A stretch of 55,786 nucleotides of DNA from Bacteroidales bacterium (GTDB taxonomy: Bacteria > Bacteroidota > Bacteroidia > Bacteroidales > Tenuifilaceae). The position numbers and the translations under genes were made by a program. A model generated the notes under the pieces. The model was not told where the DNA came from. It saw only the letters and a program-made list of their open reading frames with translations, and made no database searches. Positions within the stretch are counted from its first letter, which is position 1, and each line of letters opens with the position of its first letter. The DNA is taken from positions 1-55,786 of the forward strand of contig JAFGDZ010000004.1 in assembly GCA_016931855.1 (NCBI GenBank), given 5' to 3'. Positions 1 through 7,414 of this stretch are shown here, in pieces.

Positions 1-467
1 TCTCTCTGAGGATAATAAAACATCACTCGAATAGGCTTGTAACCGTGTCCTTTTATAACTTTAACTCTAGTGTGTTCCTTGGTAATATGGTCTCCGTCGA
101 TAGTTGCATCTCTCTATTTTACTTCAATAGCATCATTCCCATTCAGAAAATCTATTTCGAATGTTTTAGGTCTTTGCCCTAATGTATTTTCTACTTTGGT
201 TTTAATCCCATCTGGGAATTTGGAATTTAGACATAAAGTAGCGGCTTCCTCCAAAAATGAACCAGCATATTTATATAAAAATCGCCCTGTGTTTTGATAT
301 ATATCTATTAGTTCACCTTCTTTAGTTGTAATCCCTAAAATTTTATAGATTAGGTGGTGAGAATTGTCATCAGATTTCATGGCTTCTTTCCTCTCATCAA
401 TTTTTTCTTTGAGATTAGAAGCGTAAATCTCTGCTAATTCCTTTATTTTATTTTTTAAATTTCCCAT
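1..467 (-). pseudogene. ApaLI-like type II restriction endonuclease, interrupted by an amber codon and cut by the window edge
   Basis: The intact N-terminal part is 117 codons (467 to 117), ending at an in-frame TAG at 114-116. Reading on in the same frame stays open to base 1 (RDATIDGDHITKEHTRVK and onward), so the stop sits inside a longer coding region. The residues around the stop (DAIEVK, stop, RDAT, then GDHITKEHTR) look like the catalytic ExK core of the ApaLI restriction family as I remember it, where a Trp normally follows EVK; TGG to TAG would be a single change. Family assignment is from memory, not a search. The rest of the gene and any partner methyltransferase lie outside the window. 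The DNA is clearly AT-richer than most neighbours, which fits acquisition by transfer. A TAACTTTG promoter-like element ends 5 bases before the ATG, so the mRNA could be leaderless. Confidence 0.62.
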
Positions 468-471
468 TGGG

Positions 472-479
472 CAAAGTTA
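472..479 (-). promoter_or_regulatory. Bacteroidota -7 element upstream of the restriction gene
   Basis: TAACTTTG on the minus strand matches TAnnTTTG and ends 5 bases before the ATG at 467. I see no clear TTG at the expected -33 spacing. If used, transcription would begin at or beside the start codon. Confidence 0.35.
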
Positions 480-552
480 CAATTTTTACATATAAGTTCA
501 TGTAGCAGTGTCTTCTTAGCATGAGGCACAACTTATGAATAATCAGTATTTA

Positions 553-936
553 TACAAAAAATGAAAAAGCAAGAGATACTACCTGTGTAATTATCTCTGG
601 GAATATTTGTTCCGTAACCACCAATAGCACTTCAAGGGCAATTTATTCAAGTATGCAGTAAACAGGAGCAAGTAAGGGCGCTTTTTTCTTGTCTAAAGCA
701 ATAAAAAGGCCAACAAAAAAAACTATTTGGCAGAGATTATCAATGTGGTTTTAAGGTTCTTGAATGTGAATGCCCTTACCAATAAATGTCAGGAGAAGTA
801 GGCAGAGGTACCGACAATGGTTAAAAGTATGATGGTTTTATTAGTTGTACCACCAATGCTCATTGGCTTATCTTTTTTTAACTCGTTAAAGATATCTTTT
901 TCTAGTGCTGGATTCTTTGGATTTATAGATAGCCAT
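553..936 (-). pseudogene. Decayed Bax-inhibitor-1/YccA-like membrane protein (N-terminal remnant)
   Basis: No long open frame exists here, but the minus strand contains recognisable pieces of one protein in order. An ATG at 936 begins MAIYKSK; after a one-base shift it continues NPALEKDIF, then KPMSIGGTTNKTIILLT, and then reaches a TGA near 789-791. In another frame follow IALDKKKAPLLAPVYCILE, a TAA, then TEQIFPEIITQVVSLAF and another TAA. This order (NPAL, MSI-GT-NKT, APLLAPVY-LE, FP-I--QAV) matches what I recall of the bacterial Bax-inhibitor-1-like family (PF12811 type). At least two frameshifts and two or more stops are needed, and the C-terminal half is missing where the segment meets the restriction-gene region. 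The 468-552 stretch holds nothing else I can name. Confidence 0.55.
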
Positions 937-962
937 GCTGAAATGCCTTTAAGCTCCTTGTT

Positions 963-2048
963 TTACTTGCTAAATGTAACCACAACGGGGTAGTGGTCGG
1001 AGAATTCAATTTTTGGGCATTTAAAATCTATTGCCTTGAGCTCATTGCTGTGTAGGATATAATCGATTCGGTACGATGGCATTAGCCCCGAGTAGGTATT
1101 GGCGATTCCTATTCCGGCTTGAATAAAGGAGTCCGATAGTCCAGCTCGCATCTTTTTGTAGGTGTAGCTAACGGGCGAGTCGTTAAAATCGCCGCAAACA
1201 ATTATTGGGTGCTTGCACTTTGCCATGTGGTTCGATACCAAGTCAACCTGTTGCGCTCGCTTAATAAATGCATCGCGAAGCCTAAACGAGATATCCTTTA
1301 TTTCGTCCATCGTTTGGCCTTTGCTTTTTGTTTCTTGGTTGTTGAGAAGGAACTTTAGGTTTCGTTCTTTTAGTCGTAACGATTGTAGGTGAATGTTGTA
1401 AATCCTTACCGTGTCCGTGCCTATTTTAATGTCGGTGTAAATGCAGGAGTTGGCTGTGTTCTCAAACTTAATATCGCCGCGGTTTATAATGGGATAGCGT
1501 GAGAAGGTTGCAATGCCGTAGCCATTGGTTTTGCGCTTAACAATATAGTCTATATGCGCATTCATCCCCATGGCCTTTTTTACATCGGCTTGGCTAAACT
1601 TATCGTTAGTAACGTAGAACTCCTGGAAGCAAACTATTCCTGCTTTTTGCTCCTTTACAAAGGAGACTATGTCCTTGTTGGTTGCAGGCTTGTTGGACCA
1701 GCTGTAAAGTCTAAAAAGGTTAACGTTGTAGGAGATAACCTTTACCTGAGTGCTTTTGGTATCCTTGTCGAGGTTGCTTTTTCCAAACGGGAATTGGAAA
1801 AAGCTGGATAGGTGAGCAATGCCAAGTAGTATGGCAATTAGCGGGATAAGGAACTCAACTTTCCATCTAAAAACCCAGTAGGCTAAAAAGAATACGTTAA
1901 TAATAAGGAGAAAAGGATACGCCAATCCAACTAGCGCAATGAGCCAGAATTTTTCTGGGCTTACGTAAACCGAGAGGTACGAAAGCAGTAAGCCTAGCGC
2001 AAAAACTAGGTTAGTGAATACTAGTATGGAGTGTAGGAATTTACGCAT
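963..2048 (-). CDS. Membrane-anchored endonuclease/exonuclease/phosphatase (EEP) family protein
   Basis: 361 residues. Three hydrophobic segments (about 6-28, 35-60, 64-85) anchor the protein, followed by an EEP fold. Visible EEP motifs are SYNVNLF near 105, QEFY, a HLQS-type histidine, GDFND at 286-290 and the terminal SDHYPVV at 350-356, which carry the metal-binding and catalytic Asp/Asn/His residues. The family hydrolyses phosphodiesters (DNA, phosphoinositides, sphingomyelin); the substrate of this membrane-tethered type cannot be read from sequence. It starts 11 bases after the upstream rhomboid gene stops, so the two are very likely co-transcribed. This placement after mutL and paired rhomboids is one I associate with Bacteroidales. 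Confidence 0.88.
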   Translation of the reverse strand: MRKFLHSILVFTNLVFALGLLLSYLSVYVSPEKFWLIALVGLAYPFLLIINVFFLAYWVFRWKVEFLIPLIAILLGIAHLSSFFQFPFGKSNLDKDTKSTQVKVISYNVNLFRLYSWSNKPATNKDIVSFVKEQKAGIVCFQEFYVTNDKFSQADVKKAMGMNAHIDYIVKRKTNGYGIATFSRYPIINRGDIKFENTANSCIYTDIKIGTDTVRIYNIHLQSLRLKERNLKFLLNNQETKSKGQTMDEIKDISFRLRDAFIKRAQQVDLVSNHMAKCKHPIIVCGDFNDSPVSYTYKKMRAGLSDSFIQAGIGIANTYSGLMPSYRIDYILHSNELKAIDFKCPKIEFSDHYPVVVTFSK

Positions 2049-2059
2049 TAATGTGGCGC

Positions 2060-2938
2060 CTATTTGTCCTTCATTTTAAAAAGTATCTCCTTCTCCTCGG
2101 CAGTTAGCTTCTCGTAACCCGATTTTGCAATCTTATCAAGAATGGCATCCACTTTGGCTTGTTGCTCCTTTTTACGCTTGTTGTAGTCGAAATCGGTGTC
2201 GGCTTTTTTGTAGTTAACCTTCATCCGAGGTTTGGGTTTCCATAGCCGTTCAATGGTTTCAAATATAAAGATAACGGGTTTTGCCAAATCGTAACCGTTG
2301 TTGTGCAATACAACATATAAATAGCCGAATAGGGCACCACCTAAATGTGCAATGTGCCCGCCAGCATTGCTCCCTGCAATGCTTATTACATCTAGCAAAA
2401 GCATAAATAGCGCAATATACTTTAGCCTAATGGGGCCTATAAACATTAGGTTAAGCTGTAGGTTTGGGTTATAGGTTGCTGTGGCAACTACAATTGCATA
2501 AACCGATGCCGAGGCTCCTAACGCATACGATGCGGGAAGGTCTCCATGAAAGTATGGGAAGATATTGTAGAAAATGATGTAAAGTAATGCGCCAGAAATA
2601 CCACCCATTATATAAACGCCAAGCATTTTCTGTTGGCTCATAAAGCCAAGGAATATTTGTCCAAACCAGTACAGCCATAGTAGGTTGAATAGGATATGCA
2701 AAAATCCCTCGTGGAAAAACATGTAGGAGATAATGGTCCATGGCCTAACGGCAAGGTTGGGCATATGCGCGGGAACGGCTAAGTACTCCATAAGGTTAAA
2801 GGAGTTGCCGTTTCCTGTTAGTAGGAATAGTGCTTGTAGTAAATTGTAAATAACAAATACTGCAAGGTTTACATAGATTAGCTTGGTGAGTATGCTCCCC
2901 GTTTTAAAGGACTCTTTAATTTCGTCAACAATACTCAT
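2060..2938 (-). CDS. Rhomboid family intramembrane serine protease (first of two)
   Basis: 292 residues with about six membrane segments. The catalytic dyad is visible: Ser143 in GASAS (141-145) and His198 in the AHLGG segment. An HEGFLHILFN stretch near 76-85 is the usual rhomboid oxyanion/loop region. Rhomboids cleave transmembrane segments of other proteins within the bilayer; the substrate is unknown. After the last membrane segment comes a charged tail of about 75 residues ending in a helical KLTAEEKEILFKM element, seen in Bacteroidota rhomboids and absent from the second copy. The gene lies between a second rhomboid upstream and the EEP gene downstream. Confidence 0.92.
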   Translation of the reverse strand: MSIVDEIKESFKTGSILTKLIYVNLAVFVIYNLLQALFLLTGNGNSFNLMEYLAVPAHMPNLAVRPWTIISYMFFHEGFLHILFNLLWLYWFGQIFLGFMSQQKMLGVYIMGGISGALLYIIFYNIFPYFHGDLPASYALGASASVYAIVVATATYNPNLQLNLMFIGPIRLKYIALFMLLLDVISIAGSNAGGHIAHLGGALFGYLYVVLHNNGYDLAKPVIFIFETIERLWKPKPRMKVNYKKADTDFDYNKRKKEQQAKVDAILDKIAKSGYEKLTAEEKEILFKMKDK

Positions 2939-3098
2939 GTTAATAGGTTGTGTTTAAAAAGTTAGGTTAAGCTGCGATACAAGGAAAATGCAACAAGGTT
3001 GACATGGGACGTAACCGGTAGCCCGTTACCTTCTAGTTGTATGTTAGGCCATGGGCTTAAAGCATTAGGTGCTGTAATGCAAGAGAACGGCAATAGTT

Positions 3099-3140
3099 AA
3101 ACTCTTTGGTGCTCTTAGTGCCTCTGTGCTCTATCTCAAG
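3099..3140. repeat. Dispersed-repeat-like intergenic sequence (CTCTTTGGTGCTCTTAGTG type)
   Basis: The 214-base gap between the two rhomboid genes contains CTCTTTGGTGCTCTTAGTG followed by CCTCTGTGCTCTATCTC. I know this as a low-complexity, non-coding sequence that recurs in many bacterial genomes. Only one copy is present in this window. I see no hairpin with a T-tract in the gap. Confidence 0.35.
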
Positions 3141-3152
3141 CCCCATTTTTTG

Positions 3153-3977
3153 CTAATAAAAAACGTTGGTTCTCTTGTTCCAGTACTTAATTAGTATAAA
3201 CCCAAATAGCATTCCGCCAAGGTGGGCAAAGTGTGCTACGTTGCTTCCGGGTTGGGTTAACCCAAGGTACAGCTCTATTGCACCGTATCCTATTACAAAG
3301 TATTTTGCTTTAATTGGGATTGGCGGAAACATTAGGAATAGCTCGGTGTTAGGGAATAGCATACCAAACGCCAGCAGCACACCAAATACCGCCCCCGATG
3401 CACCTACCGTTGGAATATTCATTTGTAGGTTAATTAGCTGGCTGGTGTAGTTTGCTGCAAGGTCTATGTAGTGAGGACTATCTGGCGCCGATTGCCATGC
3501 CCCCAAAAACATCTCGTAAACCTGATTGTAGTACTCTGGGAAATGATTGGTAACAAAAGCGGCAAACGTTTCTGGCGATGGGGTGTTAAGCATTGCTGTG
3601 GCTGCGCTTTCTACGCTGGCAATTTGTAGGTAGTTAACCAATGTGTGTAGCGCTGCTGCACCAAGCCCTGTAACAAAGTAGTAAATAAAAAAGCGCTTGC
3701 TGCCCCATACCTGCTCCAGTATGCGTCCAAACATCCATAGCGCATACATGTTAAAGAGTAGATGAAAAAATCCACCGTGCATAAACATGTGGCTAATAAT
3801 TTGGTGCGGACGGAAGAGATCCGATTCAAAGTAGAACAGTCCTAGAACGCGGTTTAAATCGATGCCAAAAGTGGTTCTAGCCATCCATGTGGCCAAAAGC
3901 ATTATGGCATTAATGATTATAAGATTCTTAACAACTGGTGGTATGCTGCCAAAATTTGGGCGAGTAAATCCGTTCAT
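3153..3977 (-). CDS. Rhomboid family intramembrane serine protease (second of two)
   Basis: 274 residues. The catalytic serine is Ser194 in GASGA (192-196) and the histidine is His252 in AHLGG. Compared with its neighbour it has an extra hydrophilic stretch of about 70 residues (115-185) between membrane segments and lacks the C-terminal tail. The tandem genes are therefore diverged paralogues, plausibly with different substrates. It lies 214 bases downstream of mutL, with a perfect hairpin in between, so it may have its own transcript or share the mutL one. Confidence 0.92.
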   Translation of the reverse strand: MNGFTRPNFGSIPPVVKNLIIINAIMLLATWMARTTFGIDLNRVLGLFYFESDLFRPHQIISHMFMHGGFFHLLFNMYALWMFGRILEQVWGSKRFFIYYFVTGLGAAALHTLVNYLQIASVESAATAMLNTPSPETFAAFVTNHFPEYYNQVYEMFLGAWQSAPDSPHYIDLAANYTSQLINLQMNIPTVGASGAVFGVLLAFGMLFPNTELFLMFPPIPIKAKYFVIGYGAIELYLGLTQPGSNVAHFAHLGGMLFGFILIKYWNKRTNVFY

Positions 3978-4060
3978 AGTAGCAATGTGTTATGTTGGTG
4001 TAACCCTCATAGGTAAACAGCTATCTACAACCATTGTTCCAATTCGTAGAGGGTTTAATC

Positions 4061-4090
4061 TTCTGCCAAATTTACTATAATTTGGCAGAA
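4061..4090. other. Perfect 12-bp inverted repeat between mutL and the rhomboid gene
   Basis: TTCTGCCAAATT and AATTTGGCAGAA pair perfectly around a 6-base loop. No T-tract follows on either strand (minus strand continues GATTAAACCC), so it is not a classical intrinsic terminator. It lies 84 bases upstream of the rhomboid start and about 100 bases after the mutL stop. It could be an mRNA-stabilising stem, a processing site or a dimeric protein-binding site. Confidence 0.6.
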
Positions 4091-4191
4091 TGGATAGTGG
4101 TTGCCCCATTTGGAAAAGTCAAACAATCTTAATTTTGCTAGATATCCTGCGCTTTATTATACGGCAGTAATGCTGTTTGGTGTTTTCTGTA

Positions 4192-6069
4192 TTACGCTTT
4201 TAGTCGCTTATCCAGCTCCTCGGTTTCAAGAATGGATAGGGTTAGCTTTCCGTCGGGCGAAACGTTGGGGTGCTGACAGGCAAAGAGCTTATCAACCAAG
4301 TCCTGCATTTCTGGCACGGAAAGAACTCGCCCGTAGGGAATGGCTGCGGCTTTTGATAGGGATATGGCAATCTTTTCCCGCTGGCTCTCAATGGGGTGCG
4401 ATACCTCTTCGCGGAACGAGGCTATGAGCTCATCAATAAGTACCTTGGGATCCTGGCGCTTAATGTTTGCGGGTAACCCGTTTACGGCAATGGTGTTGTG
4501 CCCAAGGTTGCTAATGTCTAACCCAAGGGTGCTTAGCTCATCTTTTAGCTCAAGTATTAGCGTAAAGTTGGCAGGACTAAGCTCTACGGTAACCGGAAAC
4601 AGCTCCTGCTGCATAATGCCACGGTTGTTAGATAGCGATATTAGGTACTGCTCAAACAGTATCCGCTCATGCGCCCTTTTTTGGTCTATTACCATTAGCC
4701 CCGACTTCACGCTGGTGAGTATATACTTGCCTTTAACCTGAAAAAAACGCTGCTCGCTATCGGGACTGGTTGTGGGCTCTTGTGGTGCGCTGCTTATGCT
4801 GCTTTCGTGGTGCATAACGGTTTGGCGGGGCTGTTCCTCAAACTCGTTGTTGCGGCTAGCAGCTAGTAGCTCCTGCCATCCGCGTGCCGATTGGGGCTTG
4901 TGCTGGTATCCGCCTCCCGATGTACTTCTGGAGAATGACACGGCTCTGTTATCGCCATCGCTATCAAAGGGGTTAAAGTTGGGGTTAATCTCAACCTCGG
5001 GCGGGCTAACGGGTGCGCTTTGTGGAAAAAACGGTATGTCGAATGTTATCTGATTGTCGAAATCAATGGATGGAACCACGGCAAACTTCCCCAGCGACTC
5101 CTTTACCGCTGCGTGTAGCATCTGCCAAATGGCTCGCTCATCCTCAAACTTAATCTCGGTTTTTGTTGGGTGGATATTTACGTCGATACTGGCTGGGTCA
5201 ACCTCAAAAAAGATGAAGTAGGGCGGAATGCTATCGGGTGGCAGCAGCTTTTCGTAGGCGTTCATCACCGCTTTATGGTGGTATGCGCTTTTCATAAAGC
5301 GGTTGTTCACAAAAAAGAACTGCTCGCCGGGGCTCTTCTTGGCGCTTTCCGGCTTGCCAATAAATCCGCTTAGCTTAACAATGGTGGTATCGGTTTTAAG
5401 GTCTATAAGCTGCTGGTTCATGTGCCTGCCCATTAGCCCAACAATGCGCTGCTTTAGGCTGCTTGCCTGCAGGTTGTATATGTCGGCGCCATTGTGGTTA
5501 AGGTTCATGCTTACGTCTGGGTTGGCAAGCGCTACCCTTTGAAACTCCGATATGATGTGCTTTAGCTCCAGCGATGAGCTCTTTAGGAATTTTCGCCTTG
5601 CGGGAACGTTAAAAAAGAGGTTTTTAACCGATAGGTTTGTGCCTACAGCACAGGCTATTGGCTGCTGCTCTACTATTGCCGAACCGCTAATGCTTATGTG
5701 AGTACCCACCTCGTCCTCGTGGCGGCGGGTTTTGAGGTCAACCTCGGCCACCGCAGCAATGGAGGCCATTGCCTCGCCCCTAAAGCCCATGGTGCGAATG
5801 GCAAATAGGTCGTTAGCCTCCCTAATCTTTGATGTGGCGTGGCGCTCAAAGCACATGCGCGCATCGGTTTCCGACATGCCGCAACCATTGTCAACCACCT
5901 GTATGTGTGCCTTGCCGCCATCCTTTACTATAACCTGAATGGACGTGCTACCAGCATCAACAGAGTTCTCTATTAGCTCCTTAATTACAGATGCTGGGCG
6001 TTGTACTACCTCGCCTGCAGCAATTTGATTGGCAACGGAATCGGGAAGAAGTTGAATTATGTCGGACAT
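4192..6069 (-). CDS. mutL: DNA mismatch repair protein MutL
   Basis: 625 residues. The GHKL ATPase domain is clear: ELIENSVDAG (31-40, with the catalytic Glu and Mg-binding Asn), DNGCGM (60-65), ATSKI (78-82) and GFRGEA (95-100). MutL couples MutS mismatch recognition to strand incision and excision. In the dimerisation/endonuclease part the usual DQHAxxERxxxE is read as DQKRAHERILFE (462-473), with His replaced by Lys, and the usual CPHGRP is replaced by CQHPNVSPDGK (from 598). Whether this enzyme nicks DNA is therefore uncertain. It is 88 bases downstream of a small membrane-protein gene and upstream of the rhomboid pair. Confidence 0.97.
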   Translation of the reverse strand: MSDIIQLLPDSVANQIAAGEVVQRPASVIKELIENSVDAGSTSIQVIVKDGGKAHIQVVDNGCGMSETDARMCFERHATSKIREANDLFAIRTMGFRGEAMASIAAVAEVDLKTRRHEDEVGTHISISGSAIVEQQPIACAVGTNLSVKNLFFNVPARRKFLKSSSLELKHIISEFQRVALANPDVSMNLNHNGADIYNLQASSLKQRIVGLMGRHMNQQLIDLKTDTTIVKLSGFIGKPESAKKSPGEQFFFVNNRFMKSAYHHKAVMNAYEKLLPPDSIPPYFIFFEVDPASIDVNIHPTKTEIKFEDERAIWQMLHAAVKESLGKFAVVPSIDFDNQITFDIPFFPQSAPVSPPEVEINPNFNPFDSDGDNRAVSFSRSTSGGGYQHKPQSARGWQELLAASRNNEFEEQPRQTVMHHESSISSAPQEPTTSPDSEQRFFQVKGKYILTSVKSGLMVIDQKRAHERILFEQYLISLSNNRGIMQQELFPVTVELSPANFTLILELKDELSTLGLDISNLGHNTIAVNGLPANIKRQDPKVLIDELIASFREEVSHPIESQREKIAISLSKAAAIPYGRVLSVPEMQDLVDKLFACQHPNVSPDGKLTLSILETEELDKRLKA

Positions 6070-6157
6070 GTAAATGTTTATCGAGTTCTAAAAAACAGGA
6101 GCAAACCTAATAGGCATAGCTTTTGCTATGGGAAATAACTTTTTGTGATAATATGGC

Positions 6158-6436
6158 CTAGTGGAGAATGTAGTAGGCAATTCCCATTAAAATCATAATA
6201 ATGATAATTAGCCTTAGCGACGATTTTCTGCTTGTTCCCACATTCCGTTTACGGCTGTATTCTCTCCTAATTCGGTTCCGAATGGATACGCGGGGGTCGT
6301 TCTCGTCTGCTAAGCCTAGCTCTTGCTTAATAACCTGCTCGCGCTCCTTTAGCTCTTCCTTGTCCGCATCGTAGAATACGGGCTTATAGTTAAACTGACG
6401 AGGTTTTGGTATCTTGAAAAAGCCTATCATTCCCAT
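6158..6436 (-). CDS. Small conserved C-tail-anchored membrane protein
   Basis: 92 residues: a basic/acidic hydrophilic region (1-72) with KYxP-like aromatic-proline pairs (FNYKPVFYD) and an Arg/Lys-rich segment, then one C-terminal hydrophobic helix (about 74-90). I recall similar small proteins next to mutL in Bacteroidota, sometimes mislabelled as a riboflavin synthase subunit; nothing here supports that enzyme. No function can be assigned. It precedes mutL by 88 bases on the same strand and has a good -7 promoter element 22 bases upstream of its ATG, so it may lead the mutL-rhomboid-EEP transcript. Confidence 0.75.
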   Translation of the reverse strand: MGMIGFFKIPKPRQFNYKPVFYDADKEELKEREQVIKQELGLADENDPRVSIRNRIRREYSRKRNVGTSRKSSLRLIIIIMILMGIAYYILH

Positions 6437-6457
6437 GGCTGCCTATTTTAATTTTTA

Positions 6458-6465
6458 CAAATTTA
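6458..6465 (-). promoter_or_regulatory. Bacteroidota -7 element upstream of the small membrane protein and mutL
   Basis: TAAATTTG on the minus strand matches TAnnTTTG, 21 bases before the ATG at 6436. No obvious -33 TTG is present at 17-23 bases. The remaining part of the 6437-6748 gap shows no convincing gene: one 74-codon plus-strand frame (6466-6690) has no recognisable domain, ribosome-binding site or secreted-protein features. Confidence 0.4.
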
Positions 6466-6748
6466 ATGCTTTTATTTGAGTGTGGTGGTCACGCCATTTT
6501 ATTTAAAGAGGCATGGCATCCAATCCCTTTTTTTGCAGTAATGCTTATCATCCCGTTAAATACCTTTTTGCTTCAAATTACGTTACTTATATTGCACCAT
6601 CTAAGAATTAAAGAAAAAACAGTAATTTGGAACCAGCATCGTTTGGGTAAGGTTTTGGTAATTAGTTCCCATAGCTGGTTTAAACCCTAGTAGGAATGCT
6701 ACGCTTACTGTTCGATACTGAATTTGAAACTGTAATTAGGTAATAATA

Positions 6749-7414
6749 ATGCCCATACGGAGGTTGCTGCTGGTTTTAACTTGGCTGTTAGGCTTTGCCT
6801 ACTGGACAAGCGTTGTTTCCTGTACAAAGAATTTGGAGCCAATGGCCGACAGCGTTTTTGTATCAACATCTATTAGCGTTCCCCTTGGTTACGGCGTTTT
6901 TGCTGTTGATGGCAACTTAGTTCCTATTGGTATCCCCGAAATAAACCTTGCTGAGGATGTTCCCAATTGGGCAAAGCATAAGGTGGTTAGAGTAACCGAT
7001 TCTGTTGCCTTTAGCATTGGGGCTTTGTACGATAGGGTTGATACCATTCGCCAAATAGTTTTTAAGGTGAATGTTTGGAACCAGTTCCCTGCCAGCGCGC
7101 AGGTTCAGGTTAGCTTTCACCAGAGCGGTGGAGCCCTAATAGACAGGCTTTGGCTTGATAATCCATTCGCTATAGGTGCCAGTCAGGTTAACTCTCAGGG
7201 AGAGCTCTTCCGTGAGGCCTTTTCGCAGTCGGAGGTCCCCATGGGCGGCAATAGGGTTTACGCCCTGCGCAGTGTGAGCTACTGCTTGTTTACCTCCCAT
7301 ATCTTTCTGGAAGGCGTAGATCCATTGCTGCTAAATAAATTTGGGGAGTACACGCTCACTTGTCAAATAGCAGCCCGGGCTGATGTTGATGTCTTATTAG
7401 GTGCCAATGATTAA
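6749..7414 (+). CDS. Predicted exported lipoprotein of unknown function, paired with a DUF5723-like barrel
   Basis: 221 residues. A basic N-terminus (PIRR), a hydrophobic core and a possible lipobox ending at Cys25 (SVVSC) suggest a lipoprotein; the mature part begins TKNLEPM. The rest looks like all-beta secretory protein, with no motif I recognise. Its final codons overlap the next gene (ATGATTAA), implying translational coupling with the outer-membrane barrel. Its job is therefore probably linked to that protein at the outer membrane. This partnership is inference. Confidence 0.7.
   Translation: MPIRRLLLVLTWLLGFAYWTSVVSCTKNLEPMADSVFVSTSISVPLGYGVFAVDGNLVPIGIPEINLAEDVPNWAKHKVVRVTDSVAFSIGALYDRVDTIRQIVFKVNVWNQFPASAQVQVSFHQSGGALIDRLWLDNPFAIGASQVNSQGELFREAFSQSEVPMGGNRVYALRSVSYCLFTSHIFLEGVDPLLLNKFGEYTLTCQIAARADVDVLLGAND

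Noticed and set aside
70-297. 75-codon plus-strand open frame over the restriction gene
   Set aside because: Antisense shadow of the better supported ApaLI-like frame; no ribosome-binding site or recognisable domain.
6466-6690. 74-codon plus-strand frame in the gap before the lipoprotein gene
   Set aside because: No homology I recognise, no ribosome-binding site, ordinary length for chance in AT-rich spacer; overlaps the likely promoter region of the minus-strand gene.
7401-7406. GTG start for the DUF5723-like gene
   Set aside because: The ATG at 7407 gives a basic signal peptide and the usual ATGA-type overlap; the GTG adds only two residues and has no better ribosome site.
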